In this document: piece by piece, positions 31,600 to 41,157 of the stretch
Position numbering within the stretch: the first letter of the stretch is position 1
Layout of the letters: every line of letters starts with the position of its first letter
Assembly (NCBI GenBank): GCA_001725945.1
Contig: LRMT01000167.1
Coordinates: 1-64,000 of the forward strand
DNA length: 64,000 nucleotides
Source of the DNA: Cupriavidus sp. UYMMa02A
GTDB taxonomy: Bacteria > Pseudomonadota > Gammaproteobacteria > Burkholderiales > Burkholderiaceae
Direction: 5' to 3'
Notes under the pieces: model-generated
The model's database searches: none
Seen by the model: only the letters and a program-made list of their open reading frames with translations
What the model was told of the DNA's origin: nothing
Position numbers and translations under genes: made by a program

Positions 31600-32248
31600 T
31601 TACGCGTTGGCGCTTTCCGCGAGGATGCTCTGAATCGCCTGCTCGAACGCTTCCACCGGTTGCCCGCCGCTCACCAGGTAGCGGCGGTTGAAAATGATCG
31701 CAGGCACGGAAGTAATGCCCATGGCCTGGTTTTCGCGCTCGGCCTCGCGCACCTCGTCGGCATAGTCGCCGCCTTGCAGCACCTGACGCGCACGCGCACC
31801 ATCGAGCCCGATCGATTCGCGACCGCGACCAGCACATCATGGTTGCTGGGGTCCCTGCCCTCGCCATGGTATGCCTTCAGCAATGCCTGCTTCAGTGGAA
31901 GCTGGCGGCCTTCGAGCCCGGCCCAGTGCAGCAGCCGATGCGCATCGAACGTGTTGTAGACGTTCGTACGCGGCCCGAACGCAAAGCCGACCGAAGCGCC
32001 GCGATCGCGGATCATGGCCTGCGTCTCGGCGATCTGCTCCGGCGTGCGCCCGTATTTCTTGCCCAGGTATTCGACAATGGCCTCGCCATCGGGGCCCATG
32101 TCGGGATTCAGTTCGAAAGGATGCACGGCGATCTCGGCCTCGACAGTGTCGCGAGGCGCGCCAGCGCAAGCTGCAGCGACGACAGGCCGATGGCGCACCA
32201 TGGGCACGAGATATCCGAGACAAAGTCGATACGCAGCGGTTGGGTCAT
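31600..32248 (-). CDS. DsbA-family oxidoreductase, FrnE-like (two frameshifts)
   Basis: Thioredoxin-fold protein of the FrnE/2-hydroxychromene-2-carboxylate isomerase group, cytoplasmic as there is no signal peptide. MTQPLRIDFVSDISCPWCAIG carries the Cys-Pro-Trp-Cys active site. HPFELNPDMGPDGE, FGPRTNVYNTFDAHRLLHWA and MGITSVPAIIFNRRYLVSGGQP (with the cis-Pro loop) are family blocks. Lost bases near 32150 and 31815 split it; rejoined about 215 residues. First gene of the operon with the 88-residue gene and the thioesterase. Confidence 0.87.
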
Positions 32249-32395
32249 GGTATTTGCGGCGAAAACAGGCCGATGTAGAGGAACGCAGCGCACAGCGTAA
32301 CGCGAAACGGCGGAGCTTGCAGGAGCCGGATCGTGTCAACGAGCCGGACAGAACCCCTGCGCATGCTGATCGCGTCAGCACGAGGCAATACCGGG

Positions 32396-34762
32396 CTATT
32401 GCGGAAACAGCGCCATCTGACCCGACAACAGCCGTTCGAAACTATCGTCCAGGAACGGCAGGATCGCATCGGCAATCGGCTCGAGCTGCTTCGTTACGTA
32501 ATGGCCATAGTCGATCGGCGCGGTCCGCGCCTCGAGCGGTTCCGGCCCCGCCACGGTCATCACATAGCGGATCCATCCGCCGTTCTGATACTGGTGCGGA
32601 CGTCCATGACGCTCGTTGTGGGCATCGGCGATGCGGGCGGCCCGCACGTGAGGCGGCACGTTGCGCTGGTATTCGTCGAGATTGCGGCGCAGCCGCTTGC
32701 GATAGATCAGGTCCTCGTCAAGCTCGCCGGCCAGCGTGCGGCGCACGATGTCCCTCACATAGTCTTCGTACGGCTCGCGATTGAAGATCTTTTCGTAGAG
32801 GGTCTGCTGGAACTGCTGGGCAAGCGGCGACCAGTCCGTACGCACGGTTTCCAGGCCCTTGAACACCATCTCCGCCTTCCCGTCCGGCCGCTCGACCTGG
32901 CCGGCGTAGCGCTTCTTGCTGCCGAGATCCGTACCGCGGATCGTCGGCATCAGGAAGCGCCGGAAGTGCGTTTCGAACTGGAGTTCGAGCGCGCATTCCA
33001 GGCCATAGGTCTGCCAGAGGTGATCGCGCCACCAGTCGTTGACGTACGCGACAAGGCTGCGGCCAATCTGGCTCGCATCGGCCTCCGTCCGTGCGCGGCG
33101 CAGCCACACGAACGTGGAATCCGTGTCGCCATAGATCACCTCGTAGCCGCGCGCTTCGATCAGCGCCCGCGTCTGCTGCATGATCTCGTGCCCTCGCATC
33201 GTGATCGACGAGGCGAGCCGCGGATCGAAGAATCGGCAACCGCTGGACCCGAGCACGCCGTAGAACGCATTCATGATGATCTTGAGCGCCTGGGAAAGCG
33301 GCTTGTTCTGGTCGCGCTTGGCGGCTTCGCGCCCCTGCCAGACTTTGGCGACGATGGCGGGCAGGCAGTGCTTCGTCCTGGAAAACCGTCCACCGCGGAA
33401 GCCGGGTACCGAATCGGCGTCGTCGGGATGTGCCAGCCCCTCGACCAGACCGACCGGGTCGATCAGGAAGGTGCGGATGATCGATGGATAAAGGCTCTTG
33501 TAGTCCAGCACGAGCACCGACTCGTAGAGCCCTGGTCGCGAATCCATGACGAAGCCGCCCGGGCTGGCCTGCGGCGCCGTTTCACCCAGATTCGGTGCGA
33601 CGTAGCCCTGACGGTGCATCAGCGGCATGTAGAGATGCGTAAACGCCGCGACCGAGCCACCGCTGCGATCGGCCGGCAAACCCGTTACCGTGGCGCGTTC
33701 CAGCAGGAACGACAACAGCTCCGTCTTCTCGAAGATGCGCGTCACCAGTTCGCAATCGTGCAGGTTATAGCGGGCCAGCGCCGGCTTGTCCTGCTCGAAC
33801 ATGCGGTCGATGGCGTCCATGCGGTCGTAGGGATTGTCGATCGCCTTGCCTTCGCCGAGCAGCGTCTGCGCCACCGATTCCAGGCTGAACGACGGGAAGC
33901 TCCACGTGGCGGAGCGCAGCGCCTCGATGCCGTCGATGATCAGCCGGCCCGGCGCGCTGGCGAAATAGTGCTGGCTGGTATTGTGCTCGCGCCATTCCAT
34001 TTCCGCCCCGCCGCGGCCGAGACGCAGCGCAACCTGGAACCGGCGGGCATGTTCGTGCAGCACGCGCAGGTCGAACTGGACCAGATTCCAGCCGATGATC
34101 GCATCAGGGTCGTGCCCGGCCAGCCACTGGTTGAGCTTTTCCAGCAACGCGGGCCGTGTTTCGCAGTATTCAAGCGAGAAATCGACCTCCGCCGATATCG
34201 CCGGCGGCGGGCCCAGCATGTAGACCTGGCGCTGGCCGCAGCCTTCGATCGCAATCGAATAGAGTTCGCCGAACGCGTTGGTCTCGATATCGAGCGAGGC
34301 CAGGCGTAGCGTGGGCCGGTAGTCCGCCGACGGCTTCATCTGAGCGTTGCGGAGTACGCCGCTGCCATCGGGCTCGCCATCGAACCAGACAGGGGCGGTA
34401 ATGAAGCGCTCCATCAGGTAGCGCTCGGGCGGGCGTATGTCGGCTTCGTAGACATCCACGCCAGCGTCGCGCAGCGTCCGGCTGAGCTGGATCAGTTGCC
34501 GATGCTGTTGGCAGTAGAGACCCAGGACCGGCCTGCGCTGAAAATCCTGGAGCGTGAGCGTGCGCAACTCGACACCGCGCTGGCCATGCAGCTGTGCCTC
34601 GGCCCGCTCGCGATGGATTTCGGGGATGAAAGCGGTGGAGGGCTGATGCGGCAAGATCAGCCGGCGCGGGCCTTCATCGGTGGCGAGCCAGACTTCTACC
34701 TCGGTACCTGCCGGCGTATCGCGCCAATGTCGGGTCAGGATGAAACCCTGCTGAAGTGCCAT
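32396..34762 (-). CDS. polB: DNA polymerase II
   Basis: Family B DNA polymerase used in SOS/translesion replication. Intact, 788 residues from the ATG at 34762 behind AAAGGAGGG, close to the E. coli length. The 3'-5' exonuclease starts with Asp158-Ile-Glu160 (ASLDIETN). Polymerase motif A is Asp420 ([10 protein letters not shown]), motif [16 protein letters not shown] and motif C YGDTDS (Asp546/Asp548). The protein ends QMALFPQ, matching a sliding-clamp-binding tail. No LexA box was identified. It follows the AraC gene by 57 bp on the same strand. Confidence 0.96.
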   Translation of the reverse strand: MALQQGFILTRHWRDTPAGTEVEVWLATDEGPRRLILPHQPSTAFIPEIHRERAEAQLHGQRGVELRTLTLQDFQRRPVLGLYCQQHRQLIQLSRTLRDAGVDVYEADIRPPERYLMERFITAPVWFDGEPDGSGVLRNAQMKPSADYRPTLRLASLDIETNAFGELYSIAIEGCGQRQVYMLGPPPAISAEVDFSLEYCETRPALLEKLNQWLAGHDPDAIIGWNLVQFDLRVLHEHARRFQVALRLGRGGAEMEWREHNTSQHYFASAPGRLIIDGIEALRSATWSFPSFSLESVAQTLLGEGKAIDNPYDRMDAIDRMFEQDKPALARYNLHDCELVTRIFEKTELLSFLLERATVTGLPADRSGGSVAAFTHLYMPLMHRQGYVAPNLGETAPQASPGGFVMDSRPGLYESVLVLDYKSLYPSIIRTFLIDPVGLVEGLAHPDDADSVPGFRGGRFSRTKHCLPAIVAKVWQGREAAKRDQNKPLSQALKIIMNAFYGVLGSSGCRFFDPRLASSITMRGHEIMQQTRALIEARGYEVIYGDTDSTFVWLRRARTEADASQIGRSLVAYVNDWWRDHLWQTYGLECALELQFETHFRRFLMPTIRGTDLGSKKRYAGQVERPDGKAEMVFKGLETVRTDWSPLAQQFQQTLYEKIFNREPYEDYVRDIVRRTLAGELDEDLIYRKRLRRNLDEYQRNVPPHVRAARIADAHNERHGRPHQYQNGGWIRYVMTVAGPEPLEARTAPIDYGHYVTKQLEPIADAILPFLDDSFERLLSGQMALFPQ

Positions 34763-34819
34763 GCCTGAGCGTTCCCTCCTTTGTGGGAGATTCATCCGAG
34801 TGTTTCTTGATATCACTGC

Positions 34820-35854
34820 CTAAGCTGATCCGTCCCCGCCGCCGCGAAAATCAGTTGGACTGATGCCATTGGCCCGACGAAAGGCTCGGCTGAAATTGGC
34901 GACATCGGTGAATCCGAGGCGGTAAGCGATCTGGGAAATCGGCAGCCGGCCCTCAAGCAGAAGCTTCTGCGCGCGTCCGTTGCGCACTTGAATGGCGAGG
35001 TCGCGGAAGCTGCTGCCCTCCTTCTTCAGGTAACGGTCGAGGGTGCGTGCCGAAATGCCGAGCAGGCCAGCGAGTTCCTCCAGGGCAGGCTGGCAATCTT
35101 CCGCTTCGCTCAACATCATGACAACCCACTCGACCCAGTTCCCCTGTTCACTGTATTTCTGCAGCAGGGCGCGGCATCGCTCCTCCGCCATGCGTACCGC
35201 ATGCGCGTCGGCCATCGGAAGCGCTGCGTCCAGGCTCCACGTGTCGGCTGCCAGGCGGACCTCCGGCAGCGCCGACGCGCCGAAATGCACGCGCGCAGGT
35301 GCCAGTTCGCGATAGCGTGCCGCATGCGGCGGCGGCTCCATCGACAGGTAGATGTCGTAGACCGATGAAGGGTTCTGCAACAGCGATTTGCATTGCAGAT
35401 GCGTCGAAACGGCAATCGCCTCCTGAATCAGCTGCAGCGTTTCCGTGGCCATTGGCAGCGCCGGCCGGTAGACGATCTCCGCGTGGTGACCGGTGCGCTG
35501 ATAGCTCATCCTGAACATGGGCGTCAGAAGCTTGTAATAGCGGGAACACAGGCGCAGCAACTGGTCCAGCGTGGGGCACGAAAGCATCGCATAGCCCAGG
35601 ATATCGTGCGAATTCAGCTTCAGGCGGCAGCCCCACTCGAAGCCTATGTCGCTACGTCCGGTCAGGCGCAGGGCTTCTGCCATCAAGCGATCGACCTGCT
35701 GGGTGGTGAGGCCGAAATCCGTTTCCCTGAACCGGTCAGGATCAATGTCCGCCGCGCGCGCCAGTTCGCCCAGCGAAGTCCCCGCAGATTTGAAGTAATC
35801 GCCCATCAGCAGGAAATAGCGGGCCGGCAATAGGGGGCGGACGGCTGCTCTCAT
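34820..35854 (-). CDS. AraC-family regulator with arabinose-binding-like (PF12625-type) N-terminus
   Basis: Intact 344 residues. The N-terminal two thirds match the OruR-type ligand domain (LGYAMLSCPTLDQLLRLCSRYYKLLTP). The C-terminus has two HTH motifs (ELAGLLGISARTLDRYLKKEG and ISQIAYRLGFTDVANFSRAFRRANGISPTDFR). The frame opens at 35854, but no ribosome site precedes that ATG, so the ATG at 35806 remains possible. It is divergent from the cupin-SDR-DUF1254 genes, with a 21-bp direct repeat between, and probably activates them. Confidence 0.9.
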   Translation of the reverse strand: MRAAVRPLLPARYFLLMGDYFKSAGTSLGELARAADIDPDRFRETDFGLTTQQVDRLMAEALRLTGRSDIGFEWGCRLKLNSHDILGYAMLSCPTLDQLLRLCSRYYKLLTPMFRMSYQRTGHHAEIVYRPALPMATETLQLIQEAIAVSTHLQCKSLLQNPSSVYDIYLSMEPPPHAARYRELAPARVHFGASALPEVRLAADTWSLDAALPMADAHAVRMAEERCRALLQKYSEQGNWVEWVVMMLSEAEDCQPALEELAGLLGISARTLDRYLKKEGSSFRDLAIQVRNGRAQKLLLEGRLPISQIAYRLGFTDVANFSRAFRRANGISPTDFRGGGDGSA

Positions 35855-35914
35855 TTTCGAAGGAGGTTTGATGGGACGGAGTGCCGCGCGGCATCAAAGC
35901 CTGGCATCAGCTCG

Positions 35915-35948
35915 TGTCTGAAAATGATAGAGCGTTGTCTGAAAATGA
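35915..35948. promoter_or_regulatory. 21-bp-spaced direct repeat, candidate AraC operator
   Basis: TGTCTGAAAATGA occurs at 35915-35927 and again at 35936-35948, exactly 21 bp apart, two helical turns. The second copy extends to TGACA. It lies 88 bp upstream of the cupin start. Tandem sites in this spacing are typical of AraC regulators. A related repeat precedes the BKACE operon at 60875. Confidence 0.72.
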
Positions 35949-36035
35949 CAAGTCTGGCGTGGACTATCTCGCCAGAATGAGTTCCTGCCAAAGCCGAATC
36001 CGCCCCGGACAAGGCGACATGCCAGGAGACAGTTC

Positions 36036-36511
36036 ATGTTGTTCGAATCCATCAATACCGGTTGCCTGGACGGCAACGATACCCCGTGGATGCCGTTTGC
36101 ACCGTACAGCAACGATGTGATGATCAAGTACTTCAAGATCGATCCGGTACGGGGAGAAACCATTACGCTGCTGAAGGCGCCAGCAGGCATGGAAATGCCA
36201 CGGCATCATCACACCGGCACGGTGATCGTCTACACCGTCCAGGGAGCTGGCGCTACAAGGAGCATGACTGGGTCGCCCACGCTGGCAGCGTCGTCTACGA
36301 GACGGCGTCCACGCGGCACACGCCCCAGGCGGCGAGTGCCGAAGGCCCCGACATCATTACGTTCAACATTGTGACCGGCGAACTGCTGTACCTCGACGAC
36401 AAGGACAACATCATCGCGGTCGAGAACTGGAAGACCTCGATGGATCGCTACCTCAGCTACTGCCAGGCCAACGGTATCAAGCCCAAGGACTTGTCTACCT
36501 TCGAGGGCTGA
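36036..36511 (+). CDS. Cupin protein of the 2,4'-dihydroxyacetophenone dioxygenase-like family (one frameshift)
   Basis: Single-domain cupin, probably metal-dependent. MEMPRHHHTGTVIVYTVQG carries the metal His cluster (residues 57-59) of cupin motif 1. YKEHDWVAHAGSVVYETASTRHTP follows, and DIITFNIVTGELLYLDDKDNIIAVENW is the second motif and the family end. One base is lost near 36245. Rejoined about 158 residues. First gene of the AraC-controlled operon. Whether it is a C-C-cleaving dioxygenase here is unproven. Confidence 0.78.
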
Positions 36512-36594
36512 TCTTTTCCGCCGCGCGCCCTGCCGGGTCGCGCAGTGTCATTAGGCGTTGCTCGTCATGCGCTGCGATATGTGGGAGACAATCC

Positions 36595-37440
36595 GTGGCA
36601 GTTCCCAATCTGAAAGGCAAGCAGGTTCTCGTGACCGGAGCCGCGTCGGGCATAGGCCGTTCAACCGCCCTGGCGTTTGCGCGCCAAGGCGCCAGCCTGG
36701 TCATATCCGATATCAACGCTGACCTGCTGGAGGACACCGCAAATGCGGTTCATGCGCTTGACGCGCCATGCCTCACATATCAAGTCAATGTCGCCGACGA
36801 CGCGGCAATGCAAGCCTTTGCTGCGGCGGTGCACGCGAAGGTCGGCAGCATCGACGTGCTGGTGAACAATGCCGGTATCGGATACATCGGGCCATTCTTG
36901 CGCAGCCCGATTGCATCGTGGCGCCGCGTCCTCGACATCAACGTGATGGGTGTCGTGCATGGCTGCCACTACTTCGGCCAACGGATGGTCGAGGCGGGTG
37001 GCGCGCGCCAGATCATCAACATCGCATCGCTTGCCGGCATTGCACCGGCGCCAAACATGAGCGCCTACGCAGCATCCAAGCATGCCGTGATGGGCTTGTG
37101 CGATGTACTGGAGATGGAACTGACAGATACAGAGGTCGGCGTGACCGCCATCTGTCCGGGCATCATCAACACGCCGATCACGAATGCCAAGGGCGCCGTG
37201 TCGGAAGCCATCACCGACGAACAGATCGAGAGGCTGCGCGCGTACTACGACGCCAACGGCGTTTCGCCGGACGTGGTCGCCGAAGCCATCGTGGACGCGG
37301 CGCGCACCGGTCGCCCACCGGTACTGGTTGGCCCGTACGCAAGGCCGATGTATCACCTCAAGCGCATCTCACGCAAGCTGGTCAGATCGATGACAATCAG
37401 CGATGCCAGGAAGAACGGCTATCTCGAAGCTACGAAGTAA
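36595..37440 (+). CDS. Short-chain dehydrogenase/reductase
   Basis: Intact 281-residue classical SDR. TGAASGIGR (14-22) binds NAD(P); VNNAG follows near residue 90; Ser145, Tyr158 and Lys162 form the active site (SAYAASKHA). An Asp at 39-40 after the second strand (VISDIN) favours NAD over NADP. Start is GTG at 36595 behind GGGAGA. The C-terminus is Arg/Lys-rich (HLKRISRKLVRS), as in SDRs acting on lipophilic substrates. Second gene of the AraC-linked operon. Confidence 0.88.
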   Translation: MAVPNLKGKQVLVTGAASGIGRSTALAFARQGASLVISDINADLLEDTANAVHALDAPCLTYQVNVADDAAMQAFAAAVHAKVGSIDVLVNNAGIGYIGPFLRSPIASWRRVLDINVMGVVHGCHYFGQRMVEAGGARQIINIASLAGIAPAPNMSAYAASKHAVMGLCDVLEMELTDTEVGVTAICPGIINTPITNAKGAVSEAITDEQIERLRAYYDANGVSPDVVAEAIVDAARTGRPPVLVGPYARPMYHLKRISRKLVRSMTISDARKNGYLEATK

Positions 37441-37485
37441 ACCCGAAGCAAACCGTAACGCATCAGAAGAATGACAGGAGAAGAC

Positions 37486-38910
37486 ATGATGGCATGGGCT
37501 CGCCCGCAAGGGCTTCGGCGCTTTCTGGTCGCGCTGCTTGGCACTGTCGCACTGCAGGCCAACGCAGGAGCGGCTCCGCCAACCGTCACCGACGCGCAGA
37601 AAATCGCCACGGAGGCCTATATCTACGCCTACCCGATGGTGCTGATGGAAGTGACGCGCCGCGTTTCCACCAACGTCGACGGCGCGGATCCCAAGGGTGG
37701 AATCCGCGCGCCGATGAACCAGTTCGCGCACATGGCGGCCTTTCCGGACGACAAGTTCGACACGGTGGTTCGCCCGAATGCGGACACACTGTACTCATCG
37801 CTCTGGTTCGACGTCAGGCGTGAGCCCGTCATCATCACCGTGCCGGATTCCGGTGGCCGCTACTATCTGCTGCCGGTGCTCGATATGTGGACGGACGTCT
37901 TTACCTCTCCCGGTACGCGCACGACCGGCAACGGTCCGCAGCAGTTCGCCATTGTCGGCCCGCGCTGGCATGGCAAGCTACCGGCTGGCATGGCCGTCTA
38001 TGTCTCGCCGACAGCCGTGGGCTGGATGATCGGCCGGACCCAGACCAACGGCGTTTCCGACTATGCATCCGTGCACAAGTTCCAGGCTGGCCTGAAGGCC
38101 ACGCCGCTCAGCGCCTGGGGAAAGCCCGGATACGTGCCACCCAAAGGCCGGATGAACCCGCAGCAGGACATGGGCGCGCCGGTGGAACAGGTGGCAAAGA
38201 TGGACGCGGCAAGCTACTTCGCGATGTTCGCAGAACTATTGAAGGACAACCCGCCCCACGCGAACGACTATCCGATGCTTGATCGCATCGCGCACATCGG
38301 ACTGGTGCCCGGGCAGGCCTTCGACCTGAACCGCTTGGCGCCCGACCTGCAGGCTGCGCTCCGGGACGCTCCTGCCTCCGCGCGCAGGCAGATTGCCCAG
38401 GCACTCCCCCGTGCCGGTTCCGTGAGCAACGGCTGGAGAACGATCGGCAATCCAATCGGCACCTACGGTACCGACTACCTCCAGCGCGCAATGATTGCCT
38501 TTGCCGGGCTCGGGGCCAACACGGTCGAGGACGCGACGTATCCGCTCGCGATGACCGATGCCGACGGCAAGCCCTTCGACAGCGCGGCCACGTATGTGAT
38601 CCACTTCGACAAGGAACGGCTGCCACCGGCCCGTGCCTTCTGGTCCCTCACGATGTACAACGATCGCCAGTTCTTTGCCGCCAATCCGATCCACCGCTTC
38701 GCCATCGGTGACCGCGACCCGCTCAAGTACAACGCCGATGGCTCGCTGGACCTGGTGATCCAGCGCGACCCGCCCAAGAGCGCCGAGTCCAACTGGCTGC
38801 CCACGCCGGCCGCAGGCAACTTCTCGATGAATCTTCGCCTGTACCTGCCCAGGCCCGAGGCGCTGGACGGTACCTGGAAGCCGCCGGTGGTCAGGCGCGT
38901 CGCAGACTGA
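37486..38910 (+). CDS. Secreted DUF1254/DUF1214 protein
   Basis: Exported protein of unknown function. A signal peptide (to about residue 30, ending NAGAAPP) is followed by the DUF1254 domain (TEAYIYAYPMVLMEVTRR, RPNADTLYSSLWFDV, YYLLPVLDMWTDVF) and the DUF1214 domain near the C-terminus (FWSLTMYNDRQFFAANPIHRFAIGDR). An AGGAGA site precedes the ATG at 37486. Intact, about 474 residues. As third gene with the cupin and SDR it may process or bind the operon's substrate in the periplasm. Confidence 0.85.
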   Translation: MMAWARPQGLRRFLVALLGTVALQANAGAAPPTVTDAQKIATEAYIYAYPMVLMEVTRRVSTNVDGADPKGGIRAPMNQFAHMAAFPDDKFDTVVRPNADTLYSSLWFDVRREPVIITVPDSGGRYYLLPVLDMWTDVFTSPGTRTTGNGPQQFAIVGPRWHGKLPAGMAVYVSPTAVGWMIGRTQTNGVSDYASVHKFQAGLKATPLSAWGKPGYVPPKGRMNPQQDMGAPVEQVAKMDAASYFAMFAELLKDNPPHANDYPMLDRIAHIGLVPGQAFDLNRLAPDLQAALRDAPASARRQIAQALPRAGSVSNGWRTIGNPIGTYGTDYLQRAMIAFAGLGANTVEDATYPLAMTDADGKPFDSAATYVIHFDKERLPPARAFWSLTMYNDRQFFAANPIHRFAIGDRDPLKYNADGSLDLVIQRDPPKSAESNWLPTPAAGNFSMNLRLYLPRPEALDGTWKPPVVRRVAD

Positions 38911-39048
38911 TATCCGAATGCCCGCACGCCGGATCTTCCGGTGGCGGGCTGTCAACGGGTCAGTAATCTGGTGCTCAACGCCATCAAGTATGGCGCATCG
39001 GCCGCGCCGTTCGTTCGCGTGGTTGATGCTTGACTGAACGCTGGAACG

Positions 39049-39264
39049 CTAGCCGGCAACAGGCGGAAACACGTACCACGCGCCGTCGACATGGCGAAAG
39101 AAGGCAATGGACAGGCGGCGCGTCGATCGGGTCGATTCGACGCACACAAGGCAACCCTTGTGGTTGGAAAGATGCCTGAAGCATGTGACCCGCGCCGGAC
39201 TGGCGTCGCTCGGCGACAACCACTTTTCCACCAGCCCGCGCAGCGAATTCTCTGTATTGCGCAT
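39049..39264 (-). CDS. Small protein of unknown function
   Basis: 71 residues (MRNTENSLRGLVEKWLSPSD...). A strong GGAAGGAG ribosome site stands before the ATG at 39264. The pattern LVEKWL-SP, RVTCFRH and FFRHVDGAWYVFPP looks like a compact beta domain, and I believe similar short proteins exist in Burkholderiales, but I cannot name a family. No membrane segment. Monocistronic on the minus strand between the DUF1254 gene and the gene at 39513. Confidence 0.6.
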   Translation of the reverse strand: MRNTENSLRGLVEKWLSPSDASPARVTCFRHLSNHKGCLVCVESTRSTRRLSIAFFRHVDGAWYVFPPVAG

Positions 39265-39476
39265 CGTGTCACTCCTTCCGAGGCCGCTTACCGGGTACCG
39301 GGCAAACTTCGGTACCTCCTTGATTCCAAGGCTAGATGCGCGGCAACGACAATGCCTTCAGTCAGCGGCAACAATACGCATCATCGCGAGCTGAATCGTT
39401 CGTAGGAGATTCCTGACAGGCAGTCACCCTTCCCTGCACAGGCGCTTCCGGTCGCGCGCCAGATCAGTGAGCGGCT

Positions 39477-39500
39477 AAAACGCCGGCTTTCCCCGCCGGT
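39477..39500 (-). terminator. Hairpin terminator after the gene at 39513
   Basis: On the minus strand, CCGGC and GCCGG (39495-39499 and 39483-39487) pair with a 7-nt loop, followed by CGTTTT. It sits just after the stop of the minus-strand gene. Confidence 0.5.
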
Positions 39501-39512
39501 GAACTGCTGAAG

Positions 39513-39872
39513 TCACGCAGTGTCGTCGTCCTTCGCTTCTTCGAGCAAGTGCCCATAGGCATCGATTTCCTTCTGCGTTCGCGCCTCGCTCGCAGCGAGC
39601 TTCTCGGGGGTGACTTCACCGTCGATGAACTCGACCGACACTCTTCGTACTCTCGGGTCTCTATCCACAATGCCTTGCAGGACCTTGTCGAACAGCTTCT
39701 CCCCCGCTTTTCGGCCCAGCGCCTGCGGCACCAGGACCTTGACCAGCAAGATTTCATTGCCACGACCTGCCGCCGCATCGGCGATTGCTGCCCTCAGGTA
39801 GCCCTTCAGTTTGAGGACACTGAGGTCGCCAGGTACCGCCACATACGATACCCGAATCGATTTCTTGTCCAT
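39513..39872 (-). CDS. Conserved-looking acidic protein of unknown function
   Basis: 119 residues from the ATG at 39872, which has GGCAGGAAGGC before it. MDKKSIRVSYVAVPGDLSVLKLKGYLRAAIADAAAGRG then ILLVKVLVPQALGRKAGEKLFDKVLQ and RRVSVEFIDGEVTPEKLAASEARTQ. It looks like a small alpha/beta domain with an acidic tail (EEAKDDD). No family recognised. The frame is open upstream but that part is Arg-rich and non-family-like. Confidence 0.6.
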   Translation of the reverse strand: MDKKSIRVSYVAVPGDLSVLKLKGYLRAAIADAAAGRGNEILLVKVLVPQALGRKAGEKLFDKVLQGIVDRDPRVRRVSVEFIDGEVTPEKLAASEARTQKEIDAYGHLLEEAKDDDTA

Positions 39873-40334
39873 GCCTTCCTGCCTGGGTGTGATGTCAAGC
39901 GCTGGAATATACCGCACGGACCTGCCTCGGCCGCGCCCCCCGGCACGTCGCAGCGCTGTCCCACCGGATCGGGAGGCTCGCCAAAATGGACCCAATCCGG
40001 CTGCCCCACGCCATCGCCCGATAGCGCTGGTACTTGGCTCCGATGCATGACGGAGGGTCACCTTGCGCAAAGGAGCGGTTCGACTCATGGGGTCGTAGCT
40101 GCACTGCAACATTACCCGGTAAGCATATGTAACTTATGCGCCTTTTACGGCACTTTTATTGTCCGGCTTTGAAGACTTTTTGGGTATGTACCTAGGGCAA
40201 AATTAGACGAAACATTCTAGGATTCGCACTCGGTTGGTGCAGCCTCGGGATTGGCGACGTGCCAAGCCGGAAGATGAATACCTTTTGCTGCACTTTTGGG
40301 CGCCTCCGCCCAATCCATCCACCGGAGAGTTCGC
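39873..40334. other. Divergent intergenic region upstream of the phasin gene
   Basis: 462 bp with no supported gene. The part from about 40110 to 40230 is AT-rich compared with the surroundings and probably holds the phasin promoter; I cannot fix -35/-10 boxes. A TTTTGCTGCACTTTTG segment at about 40283-40298 near the start codon could be a binding site for a PhaR-type repressor; this is speculation. Confidence 0.4.
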
Positions 40335-40892
40335 ATGACCCCTTTTATGCCAGATCAGTTTGCCGCAGCGCAACAAGCCAACCTCAACCATCTTTTCACG
40401 CTGACAAACCTGGCCGTTGAAGGCATTCAGAAGCTGACCGAGCTGAACCTGCAGGCCGCCAGGACCATGCTTGCCGAAGGACAGGACAATGTCCGGGCCG
40501 CTCTGGCCGGCAAGGACCTGCGTGATGTGCTCGCCGTGCAAGGCAATCTCGCGCAGCCCGCTGCAGATAAGGCGATTGCCTATGCGCGCAATGTGTACGA
40601 GATCGCATCGAACACGCAGGCGGAACTGAGCAAGGCAGTCGAAGCCCACTACGAACAGCACAACCGGAGCGCGCAAGCCTTCGTGGACGCGTTCATGAAA
40701 AACGCGCCGGCCGGATCTGAAGCGCTCACCGCGCTGCTGCAATCGAGCGTAGCGGCCGCCAGCACCACCTATCAGTCGATCCAGAACGCAGCAAAGCAGA
40801 CGGCTGAAGTCGCCAAGGCCAACCTTGTCACGTCCGCCGCCGCAGCCTCCGGTGCGGCACAGCAGGCAGCGCCCCGCGCGGCCAGGCAGTAA
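40335..40892 (+). CDS. phaP: Phasin (PHA granule-associated protein)
   Basis: Amphipathic helical protein that coats polyhydroxyalkanoate granules. 185 residues, normal length. FAAAQQANLNHLFTLTNLAVEGIQKLTELNLQAAR and NVYEIASNTQAELSKAVEAHYEQHNR are the phasin_2 landmarks. The Ala-rich C-terminus is typical. GGAGAG precedes the ATG. It lies 265 bp upstream of phaB in the same direction, which supports a role in PHB storage. Confidence 0.92.
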   Translation: MTPFMPDQFAAAQQANLNHLFTLTNLAVEGIQKLTELNLQAARTMLAEGQDNVRAALAGKDLRDVLAVQGNLAQPAADKAIAYARNVYEIASNTQAELSKAVEAHYEQHNRSAQAFVDAFMKNAPAGSEALTALLQSSVAAASTTYQSIQNAAKQTAEVAKANLVTSAAAASGAAQQAAPRAARQ

Positions 40893-41157
40893 CGGCGTAG
40901 CGCTGGCAATGCAGGGCAGGCCAGCGCGCCGAACGGAGATCGCAGGCTTGCAGGCCAGGGCATCCGTTGCCCTGGCTTGCCGTACCGCGACACCAACCTT
41001 CCCGCAACGGCAGACAAGCTGGAACCGGAATCATCCGGCCCGGCTCGCGCTTGCTTTTCGCGCGCCTGCGCAATGGGGACTTGATCGGGACTACCGAGGG
41101 AATGCCCTAGCCGACAAGGCAGGGGTCTTTCAACTTTACGAGAATGAAGCAAGCAGC

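Noticed and set aside
32333-34309. 658-residue plus-strand ORF antisense to polB
   Set aside because: Shadow frame of an intact polymerase gene with all catalytic motifs on the minus strand.
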